The translations under genes and the position numbers were made by a program. 64,000 nucleotides of DNA from Lacisediminimonas profundi (GTDB taxonomy: Bacteria; Pseudomonadota; Gammaproteobacteria; Burkholderiales; Burkholderiaceae_D): the NCBI RefSeq assembly GCF_008831265.1, contig NZ_VTTH01000001.1, positions 620,001 to 684,000 of the forward strand, given 5' to 3'. The notes under the pieces are model-generated. The model searched no databases. It was given only the letters and a program-made list of their open reading frames with translations, and had not been told where the DNA came from. Positions 1 to 8,191 of the stretch are shown piece after piece; positions within the stretch are counted from its first letter, which is position 1, and each line of letters starts with the position of its first letter.

Positions 1-60
1 CAGCGCAAGGTGGAGCCGCTGGTCAGCGCGGTGAAAAGCGCACAGCGGAAGGTGGCATGA
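1..60 (+). CDS. 3' end of an unidentified gene upstream of nirB (partial)
   Basis: The window opens inside a reading frame that ends at the TGA of 58-60. The 19 visible residues (ending SAQRKVA) are basic and match nothing I recognise. The stop overlaps the nirB start in an ATGA arrangement, so the gene is very likely cotranscribed and translationally coupled with nirB. In related nitrate-assimilation operons this place is often held by a nitrate transporter, but that is an inference from context only. Confidence 0.55.
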   Translation, partial: QRKVEPLVSAVKSAQRKVA

Positions 61-3014
61 GCATGGCAACCGATCTGTATTTCTCAAGCGGCGCCGGCGC
101 GCAGGAAGACAAGCCGCGGCTGGTGCTGGTGGGCCACGGCATGGTGGGCCAGAATTTCCTGGAACAGCTGGTCGAGCGCGGCCTGCATGCGCACTATCAG
201 GTGCTGGTGCTGGGCGAAGAGCCGCGGGCCGCTTACGACCGGGTTCACCTGTCCGAATTTTTCGCCGGCAAGACAGCCGACGAACTGGCCATGGCCAGTC
301 CGGATTTCTTTACCGAGAACCGGATCGACCTGCGGCTCGGCACGCGGGTGGCCGCCATTGACCGCCAAGCCAGGACACTGACCGACAGCGCCGGCAACGT
401 GATTGGGTACGACAAGCTGGTGCTGGCCACCGGATCCTTCCCGTTCGTGCCGCCGATCGACGGCCGCGGCAGCCAGGCCTGCTGTGTCTATCGCACCATC
501 GACGATCTCGAACAGATCAGGCACTGGTCGGATGGCGCCAAAGCCGGGGTGGTGGTGGGCGGCGGATTGCTGGGCCTGGAAGCAGCGAACGCGCTGCGGC
601 AGCTGGGCCTGCAAACCCACGTGGTCGAGTTTGCGCCACGCCTGATGCCGGTCCAGCTGGATGAACTGGGCGGCGCCATGCTGCGGCAGAAGATCGAAGC
701 ACTGGGTGTCCATGTGCACGTCGGCTACCAGACGCAAAGGATCGTGCCCGGCAGCCAGTGCCGGTTGCGCATGGAATTCGCCGGTCACGACCCGATCGAA
801 ACTGACCTGGTGGTGTTTTCCGCCGGCATCCGGCCGCGCGATGAACTGGGCAGGATCGCGGGGCTGGAGACCGGCGCCCGCGGCGGCATTGCCATCGACG
901 GACAGTGCCGCACCAGTGACGCCGATATTTTCTGTATCGGCGAGGCGGCTGCCCGCGATGGGAAGATATTCGGACTGGTCAAGCCGGGCTACCAGATGGC
1001 ACGCACCGTGGCGCGCGTGCTGGCCGGCGAGCAATGCGAATTCGAAGACGCCGAGTCGGCTACCCAACTCAAGCTGCTGGGGGTGGATGTGGCGTCGATG
1101 GGCGACGCCCACGGCGTGACGCCGGGCGCGCAGAGCTTCACCTTCATGGACGGCCGCGCGCAGGTCTACAAGCGGCTGGTGACCGACGCCAGATGCGAGC
1201 AGGTGCTGGGCGCCGTGCTGGTCGGCAACGTCGACGAGTTCACGACGCTGTCGCAGATGATGAGCAACCGGATCCCGCTGCCGGCCCAGCCGGAAGCATT
1301 GATCCTGCCGGCGACCAACGGACAATCTTCGCGGCTGCTGGGGCCGGCCGCATTGCCGGACACTGCCCAGATCTGTTCCTGCCATAACGTGGAAAAGGGG
1401 ACGATCTGTGCCGCGGTCGGGCAGGGAGCAATGACCGTGGCTGACCTGAAAAGCGCAACCAAGGCAGCCACCGGCTGCGGCGGCTGCGTGCAACTGGTCA
1501 AGCAAGTGCTGGAGCATGAACTGACCCAGCGTGGCGTCGAAGTGAAGAAAGATATCTGCGAACACTTTGCCTTTTCGCGGCAGGAGTTGTACCACCTGGT
1601 GCGGGTCGGGGAGATCCGGACGTTCCGGGATCTGGTCGCCAAGCATGGCAAGGGCCTGGGCTGCGAAATCTGCAAGCCGGCCGCGGCATCGATATTCGCA
1701 TCGGTATGGAACGAGCATGTGCTGGAAAGGCAGCACCTCCCCTTGCAGGACACCAACGACCGCTTCCTTGCCAATATCCAGAAGGATGGCACTTACTCGA
1801 TCGTGCCCCGTGTCCCCGGTGGCGAGATCACGGCGGACAAGCTGATCGTGCTGGGCCAGGTCGCCAAGGAAGCGGGCCTGTACACCAAGATCACGGGCGG
1901 CCAGCGCATCGACCTGTTCGGCGCCAGGCTGGATGACCTGCCCAAGATCTGGGACAAGCTGATTGCCGCCGGCTTCGAGACCGGGCAGGCCTATGGCAAA
2001 TCGCTGCGCACGGTCAAATCCTGCGTGGGCTCGACGTGGTGCCGCTACGGCGTGCAGGATTCCACCGGCCTGGCGCTGGAACTGGAAGACCGCTACAAGG
2101 GTTTGCGCGCGCCGCACAAGATCAAGTTCGGCGTATCCGGCTGTACCCGGGAATGCGCGGAGGCGCAGTCGAAGGACATCGGCGTGATCGCCACCGAAAA
2201 GGGCTGGAACCTTTATGTCTGCGGCAATGGCGGCATGAAGCCGCGTCATGCCGACCTGTTTGCGGTCGACCTGTCGACGCCGCAACTGGTCCGGCTGATC
2301 GATCGCGTGCTGATGTTCTACATCCGGACCGCCGATCGCCTGCAGCGCACCAGCACCTGGATGAACAACCTGGAAGGCGGACTGGATTACCTGAAGTCGG
2401 TAGTGATCGACGACGCGCTCGGCATCGGCGCCGACCTCGATGCGCAGATGCAGCATGTGGTGGATACCTTCCAGTGCGAATGGAAAACGGCGATCGACAC
2501 GCCACAAAAGCGCCAGCAGTTCAGGAGCCTGGTGAACCTCGACAGCGGAGCGCATGGCGTGTCCCATGCGCCGGGCTGGCAGCCTGTGTGCAGCGTCGAC
2601 GACCTGGTTGCCGATGCGGGCGTGGCCGCCCTGATCGACGGCCGGCAGGTCGCCATTTTCTACTTGCCCGGACAGGCGGTCCAGGCCTATGCGATCGACA
2701 ACCAGGACCCGTTCACCGGTACCCATGTCTTGTCGCGCGGGATCGTGGGTGACACGCAGGGCCGTCCGTTCGTGGCATCGCCCTTGTACAAGCAGCGCTT
2801 TGCGCTGGCAGACGGCGCATGCCTCGACGATCCTGGCGTGTCGGTGCGGACCTGGCCAATCGAGTTGCGCGACGGGAAGGTCTATCTGTTGCATGAAGCG
2901 ATACAGGCATCCGGCACATCTGCCACATCGACCACATCCGGCGCCACGGATGGCGAGCGGGAAGGTGAGCCAGAGCGCGAGGGCAGCCTTTGCGCAGCCC
3001 TGGCCGGAAGCTGA
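57..3014 (+). CDS. nirB: NAD(P)H-dependent assimilatory nitrite reductase, NirB-NirD fusion
   Basis: Reduces nitrite to ammonium in the cytoplasm with NAD(P)H. The 985 residues read as: an N-terminal FAD/NAD(P) pyridine-nucleotide disulfide oxidoreductase module (about 20-400, with VLVGHGMVG and VVVGGGLLGLEAA); a BFD-like [2Fe-2S] domain (about 445-500, CSCH and TGCGGC cysteines); a sulfite/nitrite reductase ferredoxin half-domain plus the siroheme-[4Fe-4S] domain (CVGSTWC and GCTREC around 665-710); and a C-terminal NirD-like Rieske-fold domain (about 845-955) without Rieske cysteines, as is normal for NirD. NirB alone is usually 800-850 residues and NirD about 110, so both subunits are fused. 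ATGs at 57 and 63 are both possible; 57 overlaps the upstream stop. Confidence 0.95.
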   Translation: MSMATDLYFSSGAGAQEDKPRLVLVGHGMVGQNFLEQLVERGLHAHYQVLVLGEEPRAAYDRVHLSEFFAGKTADELAMASPDFFTENRIDLRLGTRVAAIDRQARTLTDSAGNVIGYDKLVLATGSFPFVPPIDGRGSQACCVYRTIDDLEQIRHWSDGAKAGVVVGGGLLGLEAANALRQLGLQTHVVEFAPRLMPVQLDELGGAMLRQKIEALGVHVHVGYQTQRIVPGSQCRLRMEFAGHDPIETDLVVFSAGIRPRDELGRIAGLETGARGGIAIDGQCRTSDADIFCIGEAAARDGKIFGLVKPGYQMARTVARVLAGEQCEFEDAESATQLKLLGVDVASMGDAHGVTPGAQSFTFMDGRAQVYKRLVTDARCEQVLGAVLVGNVDEFTTLSQMMSNRIPLPAQPEALILPATNGQSSRLLGPAALPDTAQICSCHNVEKGTICAAVGQGAMTVADLKSATKAATGCGGCVQLVKQVLEHELTQRGVEVKKDICEHFAFSRQELYHLVRVGEIRTFRDLVAKHGKGLGCEICKPAAASIFASVWNEHVLERQHLPLQDTNDRFLANIQKDGTYSIVPRVPGGEITADKLIVLGQVAKEAGLYTKITGGQRIDLFGARLDDLPKIWDKLIAAGFETGQAYGKSLRTVKSCVGSTWCRYGVQDSTGLALELEDRYKGLRAPHKIKFGVSGCTRECAEAQSKDIGVIATEKGWNLYVCGNGGMKPRHADLFAVDLSTPQLVRLIDRVLMFYIRTADRLQRTSTWMNNLEGGLDYLKSVVIDDALGIGADLDAQMQHVVDTFQCEWKTAIDTPQKRQQFRSLVNLDSGAHGVSHAPGWQPVCSVDDLVADAGVAALIDGRQVAIFYLPGQAVQAYAIDNQDPFTGTHVLSRGIVGDTQGRPFVASPLYKQRFALADGACLDDPGVSVRTWPIELRDGKVYLLHEAIQASGTSATSTTSGATDGEREGEPEREGSLCAALAGS

Positions 3015-3018
3015 GCGT

Positions 3019-4260
3019 ATGAGGAAGCAGAAGCTGGTCCTGGTGGGCAACGGCATGGCGGGAATCCGGGTCATCGAGGAACTGCTCAAGCTGGCGCCCG
3101 ATCTTTACGAGATCACCGTGTTCGGCGCCGAGCCGCATCCGGGCTACAACCGCATCCTGCTGTCGCCGGTGCTGTCAGGCGAGCAGGAACTGGCCGACAT
3201 CTTCCTGAACCAGCCGGACTGGTACGCCCGCAACGGCATCCGGCTTCATCTCGGCAAACGGGTCACGCGCATCGATCGCAGGGAGCGCGTGGTGTCGACC
3301 GACGACGGCATCGAGGAGAGCTATGACAGGCTGGTGCTGGCCACCGGCTCGCTGCCCTTCGTGCTGCCGATTGCCGGCAGTGATTTGCCTGGCGTGATGA
3401 CCTACCGGAATATCCAGGATGTGCAGGACATGATCGGCGCCGCCACTGATCGCCAGCACGCGGATGCGCTGGTGATCGGCGGCGGCTTGCTGGGACTGGA
3501 AGCGGCCGCCGGCCTGGCCTCGCGCGGCATGCGGGTGACGGTGGTGCATCGTGCCGCCTGGCTGATGGAGCGCCAGCTCGACCCGGCCTCGGGCCGCCTG
3601 CTGCAGCAAAGCCTGGCACAACGTGGCATTGGCTTCCGGATGGAAGCGGAAGTAGTGGCCCTGCATGCCGGCGCGTCCGGAGACCGGGTCGCAAGAGCCA
3701 GCCTGAAAGATGGCAGCGATCTGGATGCCGGCCTGGTGGTGATGACGCTGGGCATCCGGCCCGACACCCGGCTGGCGATGTCCTGCGGCATTCACTGCGC
3801 CAACGGCATCGTGGTCAATGACACGATGCAGAGCTTCGATCCCCGGGTCTATGCAGTGGGGGAGTGCGTCAGCCACCGCGGCACGGCGATCGGGCTGGTG
3901 GCGCCACTGTTCGCGCAGGCGAAAGTCTGCGCCAACCACCTGGCGCAGTCGGGCATCGGCCGCTACACCGGCCTGGTCGCAGCCACCAAGCTCAAGGTCA
4001 CCGGCGTCGCGCTGTTCTCGGCCGGCGACTTCATGGGCGGCGATGATTGTGAAGAGATCGTGCTGAACGACACAGCGAACCGGGTCTACAAGAAGATCGT
4101 GCTCAAGGATGACAGGGTGATCGGCGCCTGCCTGTTCGGCGACACGGCGGACGGCCCCTGGTACCACGAGCTCATCAACGACCGGCAGGATGTCTCGGCG
4201 CTGCGGGACTATCTGATGTTCGGCCGGGAATGCTTGCAAGGAGCGTCGCTTGAAGCATGA
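3019..4260 (+). CDS. FAD-dependent NAD(P)H reductase of the nitrate reductase (electron-transfer component)
   Basis: A 413-residue pyridine-nucleotide disulfide oxidoreductase with an FAD motif at the N-terminus (LVLVGNGMAG) and an NAD(P) motif near residue 153 (LVIGGGLLGLEAA). It resembles the N-terminal half of NirB and the flavoprotein subunits of assimilatory nitrate reductases (NasB of Bacillus, NasC of Klebsiella; naming differs, so no symbol is given). It should pass electrons from NAD(P)H to the next gene's product. It has no BFD [2Fe-2S] domain of its own; that domain lies at the C-terminus of the catalytic subunit. The ATG at 3019 lies 5 bp after the nirB stop. The frame is open further upstream but only inside nirB. 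Confidence 0.85.
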   Translation: MRKQKLVLVGNGMAGIRVIEELLKLAPDLYEITVFGAEPHPGYNRILLSPVLSGEQELADIFLNQPDWYARNGIRLHLGKRVTRIDRRERVVSTDDGIEESYDRLVLATGSLPFVLPIAGSDLPGVMTYRNIQDVQDMIGAATDRQHADALVIGGGLLGLEAAAGLASRGMRVTVVHRAAWLMERQLDPASGRLLQQSLAQRGIGFRMEAEVVALHAGASGDRVARASLKDGSDLDAGLVVMTLGIRPDTRLAMSCGIHCANGIVVNDTMQSFDPRVYAVGECVSHRGTAIGLVAPLFAQAKVCANHLAQSGIGRYTGLVAATKLKVTGVALFSAGDFMGGDDCEEIVLNDTANRVYKKIVLKDDRVIGACLFGDTADGPWYHELINDRQDVSALRDYLMFGRECLQGASLEA

Positions 4261-7159
4261 TGCGCACATGATGAAGACGGTCCGGACCACATGCTGTTAT
4301 TGCGGCGTGGGTTGCGGCATGCTGGTCGATACCGTGCAGCAGGACGATAGCAGACAGGACAACCAGGACAATCAGGACAACACAGGCAACAGGAGCCATG
4401 CGATCCGGATTGCCGGCGTGCGCGGCGACCCCGATCACCCGGCCAATCGGGGCCGGCTGTGCAGCAAAGGTTCCACCCTGGGCCAGACCGCGCAAGCGCA
4501 TCTGTATGACCAGGCCCGCGCCGGCTATCCCGAGATTCGCAGCAGCCGCGGCAGTCCGCGCGTGCGGGTTGGCTGGGATGTGGCGCTCGATCATGTCGCA
4601 CAACGTTTTGCCGCGACCATTGCCAGCCATGGCCCGGATTCAGTCGCGGTCTATGCCTCGGGCCAATTGCTGACGGAAGACTATTACGTCTTCAACAAAC
4701 TGGTGAAGGGCCTGGTCGGGACCAACAACATCGACACCAATTCGCGCCTGTGCATGTCGAGCGCCGTGTCCGGCTACAAGCAGAGCCTTGGCGCCGATGC
4801 GCCGCCTTGCAGCTATGAAGACATCGACCATGCGCAGACGCTGTTCATCACCGGATCGAACACCGCGTATGCCCATCCGATCGTGTTCCGCCGGATCGAA
4901 GAAGCGCGCGCGCGCAACCCGGCGCTGAAACTGGTGGTGGTCGATCCGCGCCGGACCGACACCGCCGACATGGCCGACCTGTTCCTGCAAATCTTGCCTG
5001 GCACCGATGTAGCGCTGCATCACGGCATGCTGCATGTAATGATCCGCAAGGGCTGGATCGACCAGCGCTATATCGACACCCACACCGTGCAGTTCGACCG
5101 GCTGCGGGAACTGGTTGAAGACTATCCGCCGGCACACACTGCGGCCTTGTGCGGCATCAGCGTCGACGAGCTGACGCAGGCGGCGGAATTGTTCGCCTGC
5201 TCGCCGGCCACCCTGTCGCTGTATTGCCAGGGGCTGAACCAGTCCGGATCCGGCACCGCCAAGAACAGCTCGCTGATCAACCTTCACCTGGCGACCGGCC
5301 AGATCGGCAAGGCGGGCGCTGGCCCGTTTTCGCTGACCGGGCAGCCCAATGCCATGGGCGGGCGCGAGGTTGGCGGACTGGCGCACCTGCTCTCGGCGCA
5401 CCGCGACCTGCGCAATCCGGAACATCGCCGCGAAGTCGCGCAACTGTGGGGCGTGCGCGATGTGCCGGCGACGGCGGGTCTGTCGGCCGTGCCGATGTTC
5501 GAGGCGCTGCGCAGCGGCAAGCTCAAGGCGATCTGGATCGTCTGCACCAACCCGGCCCAGTCCATGCCAGACCAGAACCTGATCCGCGAGGCGCTGGCGC
5601 GGGCAGAATTCGTGGTGGTGCAGGAAGCCTATGCGCACACCGCGACGGCGCACTATGCCGACGTGCTGCTGCCCGCCACCACCTGGGGCGAGAAAGAGGG
5701 CACGGTCACCAATTCCGAACGCCGCATCTCGCGCGTGCGCCCGGCGCTGCCGGCGTACCGCGAGAGCCGCAACGACTGGGAGATTGCGCTGGCGGTGGGC
5801 CGCCGCCTGGAGCGATTGCTGCCATCGCCGATCGCCAACGGTGCCAGCACGCTATTCCCCTGGCAGGACGTGAAGTCGATCTGGGAAGAACACCGCGAGA
5901 CCACGCGCGGCCGCGACCTCGACATTACCGGCCTGAGCTACGAAATGCTGGACGCGGCGGGGCCGCAGCAGTGGCCGTACCCCGAGGGCGCCGCTGGCGG
6001 ACTGGCGCGGCTCTATACCGACGGTCACTTTGCCGCGCCCGGCGGCCGAGCGCAGTTCATTGCCGAGCCATTTCGCCAGACTGCGGAGCAGTGTGATGCA
6101 ACCCATCCGTTCGGCCTGAACACCGGCAGGCTGCGCGATCAGTGGCACGGCATGAGCCGCACCGGCACCTTGTCCCGGCTGTTCGCACATGCGGGCACGC
6201 CGGCCGTCGAGATATCGTTGGCGGATGCCGGCGCGCTCGGACTGGACAACGGCGACCTGGCACAGGTGTCAACCCGTCGCGGCGAATTGGTACTGCCGGT
6301 TCAGATCGTGCGCTCGGTGCGCAGCGGCCAGGCTTTCATCCCCATGCACTGGGGCAGCGAATTCCTGTCGGGACGGGGTGCGGGTGGCCAGGCGTACGGC
6401 GTGAACAGCCTGACCAGCCCGGCCTGCGACCCGGTGTCGCAGCAGCCGGAACTGAAATTCGCAGCGGCCGGCATCCGGCCCGCCATCCATGCCTGGCATC
6501 TGCAGGCGGCGGTGCTGGTCGAGGAGGCGGATGCGGTGGCGCTCCAGGTCCGCTTGCGCGATTTTTATCCCGAAGCGGACTTCGCCAGTTCGGTGCTGCT
6601 CGGACGCGGCAACGACGATGGGCTGGTGGGGGTATATCTTCAATTGGCCAACACCGGCCCGATCGAAGAGGGGAAGTTGCAGGCGCTGCTGGCATTGCTG
6701 GGTTTGTCCGGCCCGGCCGGCGTGCGCGACGTCATGACTTACCAGGACCTGCATGCACACAGCCGGCGCTGGCTCTGCGTGGAAGCGGTGGACGGCGCCC
6801 GGGTGCTCAAGGGATTTCTCGTCGCCGGTCCGAAGTCGGCGACCGGTTCGGCAGGCTGGCTGCGGCACTATCTGCTGGGGCAGCAAGACGTCAGTGCGCT
6901 GGGCAACCGTTTGCTGATGCCGGGCGCGCAACCGCCGGGCGAAGTCGTGGTGCGCGGCAAGACCGTATGCAACTGCTTCGACGTGTCTGCGGACGCGATC
7001 GAATCATTGCTGAAAGAAAGCCCGGAGCAGTCGCCGCAGGACATGCTCGGCTTGCTGCAATCGACACTCTGCTGCGGCACCAACTGCGGATCATGCGTGC
7101 CCGAGTTGCGCACCATGATCGCGTCTTGCCAGCGATGTGAAACGGCGGTGGTCAGTTAA
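4250..7159 (+). CDS. nasA: Assimilatory nitrate reductase catalytic subunit (molybdopterin, [4Fe-4S], C-terminal [2Fe-2S])
   Basis: Reduces nitrate to nitrite in the cytoplasm. The 969 residues start with the [4Fe-4S] cysteine motif (CCYCGVGCG), followed by the Mo-bis-MGD oxidoreductase core (NSRLCMSSAVSGYK with the Mo-region cysteine; GSNTAYAHP; MDP-binding C-terminal barrel at about 620-740) and end in a BFD-like [2Fe-2S] domain (VCNCFD, CCGTNCGSC). No Tat signal, as expected for a Nas enzyme. The TTG start at 4250 is favoured because AAGGAG lies at 4238-4243; in-frame ATGs at 4268 and 4271 are alternatives. It overlaps the preceding flavoprotein gene, suggesting coupling in a nirB-flavoprotein-nasA operon. 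Confidence 0.93.
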   Translation: MKHDAHMMKTVRTTCCYCGVGCGMLVDTVQQDDSRQDNQDNQDNTGNRSHAIRIAGVRGDPDHPANRGRLCSKGSTLGQTAQAHLYDQARAGYPEIRSSRGSPRVRVGWDVALDHVAQRFAATIASHGPDSVAVYASGQLLTEDYYVFNKLVKGLVGTNNIDTNSRLCMSSAVSGYKQSLGADAPPCSYEDIDHAQTLFITGSNTAYAHPIVFRRIEEARARNPALKLVVVDPRRTDTADMADLFLQILPGTDVALHHGMLHVMIRKGWIDQRYIDTHTVQFDRLRELVEDYPPAHTAALCGISVDELTQAAELFACSPATLSLYCQGLNQSGSGTAKNSSLINLHLATGQIGKAGAGPFSLTGQPNAMGGREVGGLAHLLSAHRDLRNPEHRREVAQLWGVRDVPATAGLSAVPMFEALRSGKLKAIWIVCTNPAQSMPDQNLIREALARAEFVVVQEAYAHTATAHYADVLLPATTWGEKEGTVTNSERRISRVRPALPAYRESRNDWEIALAVGRRLERLLPSPIANGASTLFPWQDVKSIWEEHRETTRGRDLDITGLSYEMLDAAGPQQWPYPEGAAGGLARLYTDGHFAAPGGRAQFIAEPFRQTAEQCDATHPFGLNTGRLRDQWHGMSRTGTLSRLFAHAGTPAVEISLADAGALGLDNGDLAQVSTRRGELVLPVQIVRSVRSGQAFIPMHWGSEFLSGRGAGGQAYGVNSLTSPACDPVSQQPELKFAAAGIRPAIHAWHLQAAVLVEEADAVALQVRLRDFYPEADFASSVLLGRGNDDGLVGVYLQLANTGPIEEGKLQALLALLGLSGPAGVRDVMTYQDLHAHSRRWLCVEAVDGARVLKGFLVAGPKSATGSAGWLRHYLLGQQDVSALGNRLLMPGAQPPGEVVVRGKTVCNCFDVSADAIESLLKESPEQSPQDMLGLLQSTLCCGTNCGSCVPELRTMIASCQRCETAVVS

Positions 7160-7177
7160 TCCGCTGGGCTGGCGAAA

Positions 7178-7237
7178 AAAATAAATGGGGTCAGACTCGA
7201 ATTAGCGAGCTAATTCGAGTCTGACCCCATTTATTTT
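7178..7237. repeat. GGGGTCAGACTCGA palindrome, copy 1
   Basis: A 60-bp inverted repeat with 29-bp perfect arms and a 2-bp centre (GA). The arm reads from an A/T-rich edge through GGGGTCAGACTCGA to ATTAGC. It lies between the nasA stop and the convergent cytochrome c gene. No T-tract typical of a terminator distinguishes it from the other copies in the window. Confidence 0.95.
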
Positions 7238-7250
7238 GACCCCATTTATT
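7237..7250. repeat. Solo outer-arm fragment of the palindrome family
   Basis: TGACCCCATTTATT repeats the last 14 bases of the palindrome arm immediately after copy 1, so this junction carries one and a half units. Confidence 0.75.
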
Positions 7251-7259
7251 CCTTCCAGC

Positions 7260-7685
7260 TTACTTCGCCTGCAGCCGGTTGATGTACTCAAGCAGGGAGA
7301 GTACCCGGGCCCGTACATAGGCTTCCGGGTCGTAGGGTGTGTCCATATAGTGTTCGGCGGCCTGGATCTTGTATTCGCGGCCCCAGATCGGCATGTCGCG
7401 ACCGCCGTGAGCGGCAATGTCACCGCCTTCGACTACCTGGTACAGGCGGTCCATCGGGAACACGCCACCATTCTTTTTCGAGAGTTGCGTCAGGTCAGGC
7501 GGACTTTTCTTCAGCAAGTCGGTGAGTGGGCCGTTGCCCTTTCCCGTCACGCCGTGGCAACTTGCGCAATTCGACTCGAACTCCTTCTTGCCGAAATCTA
7601 CCCGCCCCGCCTTGGCCTGCGCGAAAGCAGGGACGATCATGATGGTGCATGCCGCACCGATGATGAATTGCAGAAGTATTCTCAC
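7260..7685 (-). CDS. Periplasmic class I cytochrome c
   Basis: A 141-residue monohaem cytochrome: signal peptide (residues 1-24, ending PAFAQA), haem motif CASCH at 40-44, and a likely distal methionine in RDMPIWG. It probably carries electrons in the periplasm; the partner cannot be told from the sequence. A GTG start at 7685 is preferred because GGGGTG lies just upstream and the signal peptide begins well there; a TTG at 7700 is the alternative. Palindromes stand on both sides (copies 1 and 2), and the neighbours (nitrate reductase, hybrid kinase) are unrelated. Confidence 0.85.
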   Translation of the reverse strand: MRILLQFIIGAACTIMIVPAFAQAKAGRVDFGKKEFESNCASCHGVTGKGNGPLTDLLKKSPPDLTQLSKKNGGVFPMDRLYQVVEGGDIAAHGGRDMPIWGREYKIQAAEHYMDTPYDPEAYVRARVLSLLEYINRLQAK

Positions 7686-7772
7686 AACGCACCCCGTCAA
7701 GTTTGATGAGTAATGACTGTGACGCAGGCTGTCCGGAATGCATTGACAAAAAACAAAGGTTTTCAGGGGAAT

Positions 7773-7832
7773 AAAACAAATGGGGTCAGACTCGAATCAA
7801 CGAGTTAATTCGAGTCTGACCCCATTTGTTTT
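7773..7832. repeat. GGGGTCAGACTCGA palindrome, copy 2
   Basis: A 60-bp inverted repeat with 29-bp arms, one mismatch near the centre (AATCAAC against GTTAATT) and a 2-bp centre. Same core as copy 1 but with ACAAAT instead of ATAAAT at the edge. It lies behind the start of the cytochrome c gene, so that gene is bracketed by two copies. Confidence 0.95.
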
Positions 7833-8191
7833 TATGGTCGTTTTTGCACTTTTACGGTGAAGATAGAGCTTTGTAGCTACAATTTCGGGCGGGAAATGCA
7901 CTACACTAGGGCGATACAGAATATTGCTCACAATCAAACGACCCAGCAGCGGGCGATTGTGTTTGCGACCAGTAATGTGCAAAGCCTTTTCCACGCCAAT
8001 TTGTAGTCGGTGCCAGCGGCCATCGCGTTCAAGCTGCCGGCTGCATGCCAGGCCGGACGTGCAAGTTCTGTCCGCGCCGCAGCAGCAACTTGCGCCACAG
8101 ATCTCTTGGCCGGCCCGACGAATCATGCACATCCAGTCCGGGGCCAGGCGCTGACCACGTTCAGCGCGGCTACCAGCCAGCATCGACCATC
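7833..8191. other. Intergenic region before the hybrid kinase
   Basis: About 360 bp with no convincing gene. Open frames here have no recognisable product. It should hold the kinase promoter, but no consensus -35/-10 pair stands out. Confidence 0.5.

Noticed and set aside
84-3089. 1001-codon open frame on the minus strand opposite nirB
   Set aside because: It mirrors nirB codon structure, is rich in His/Arg/Gln, and has no recognisable domain. It is a high-GC shadow.
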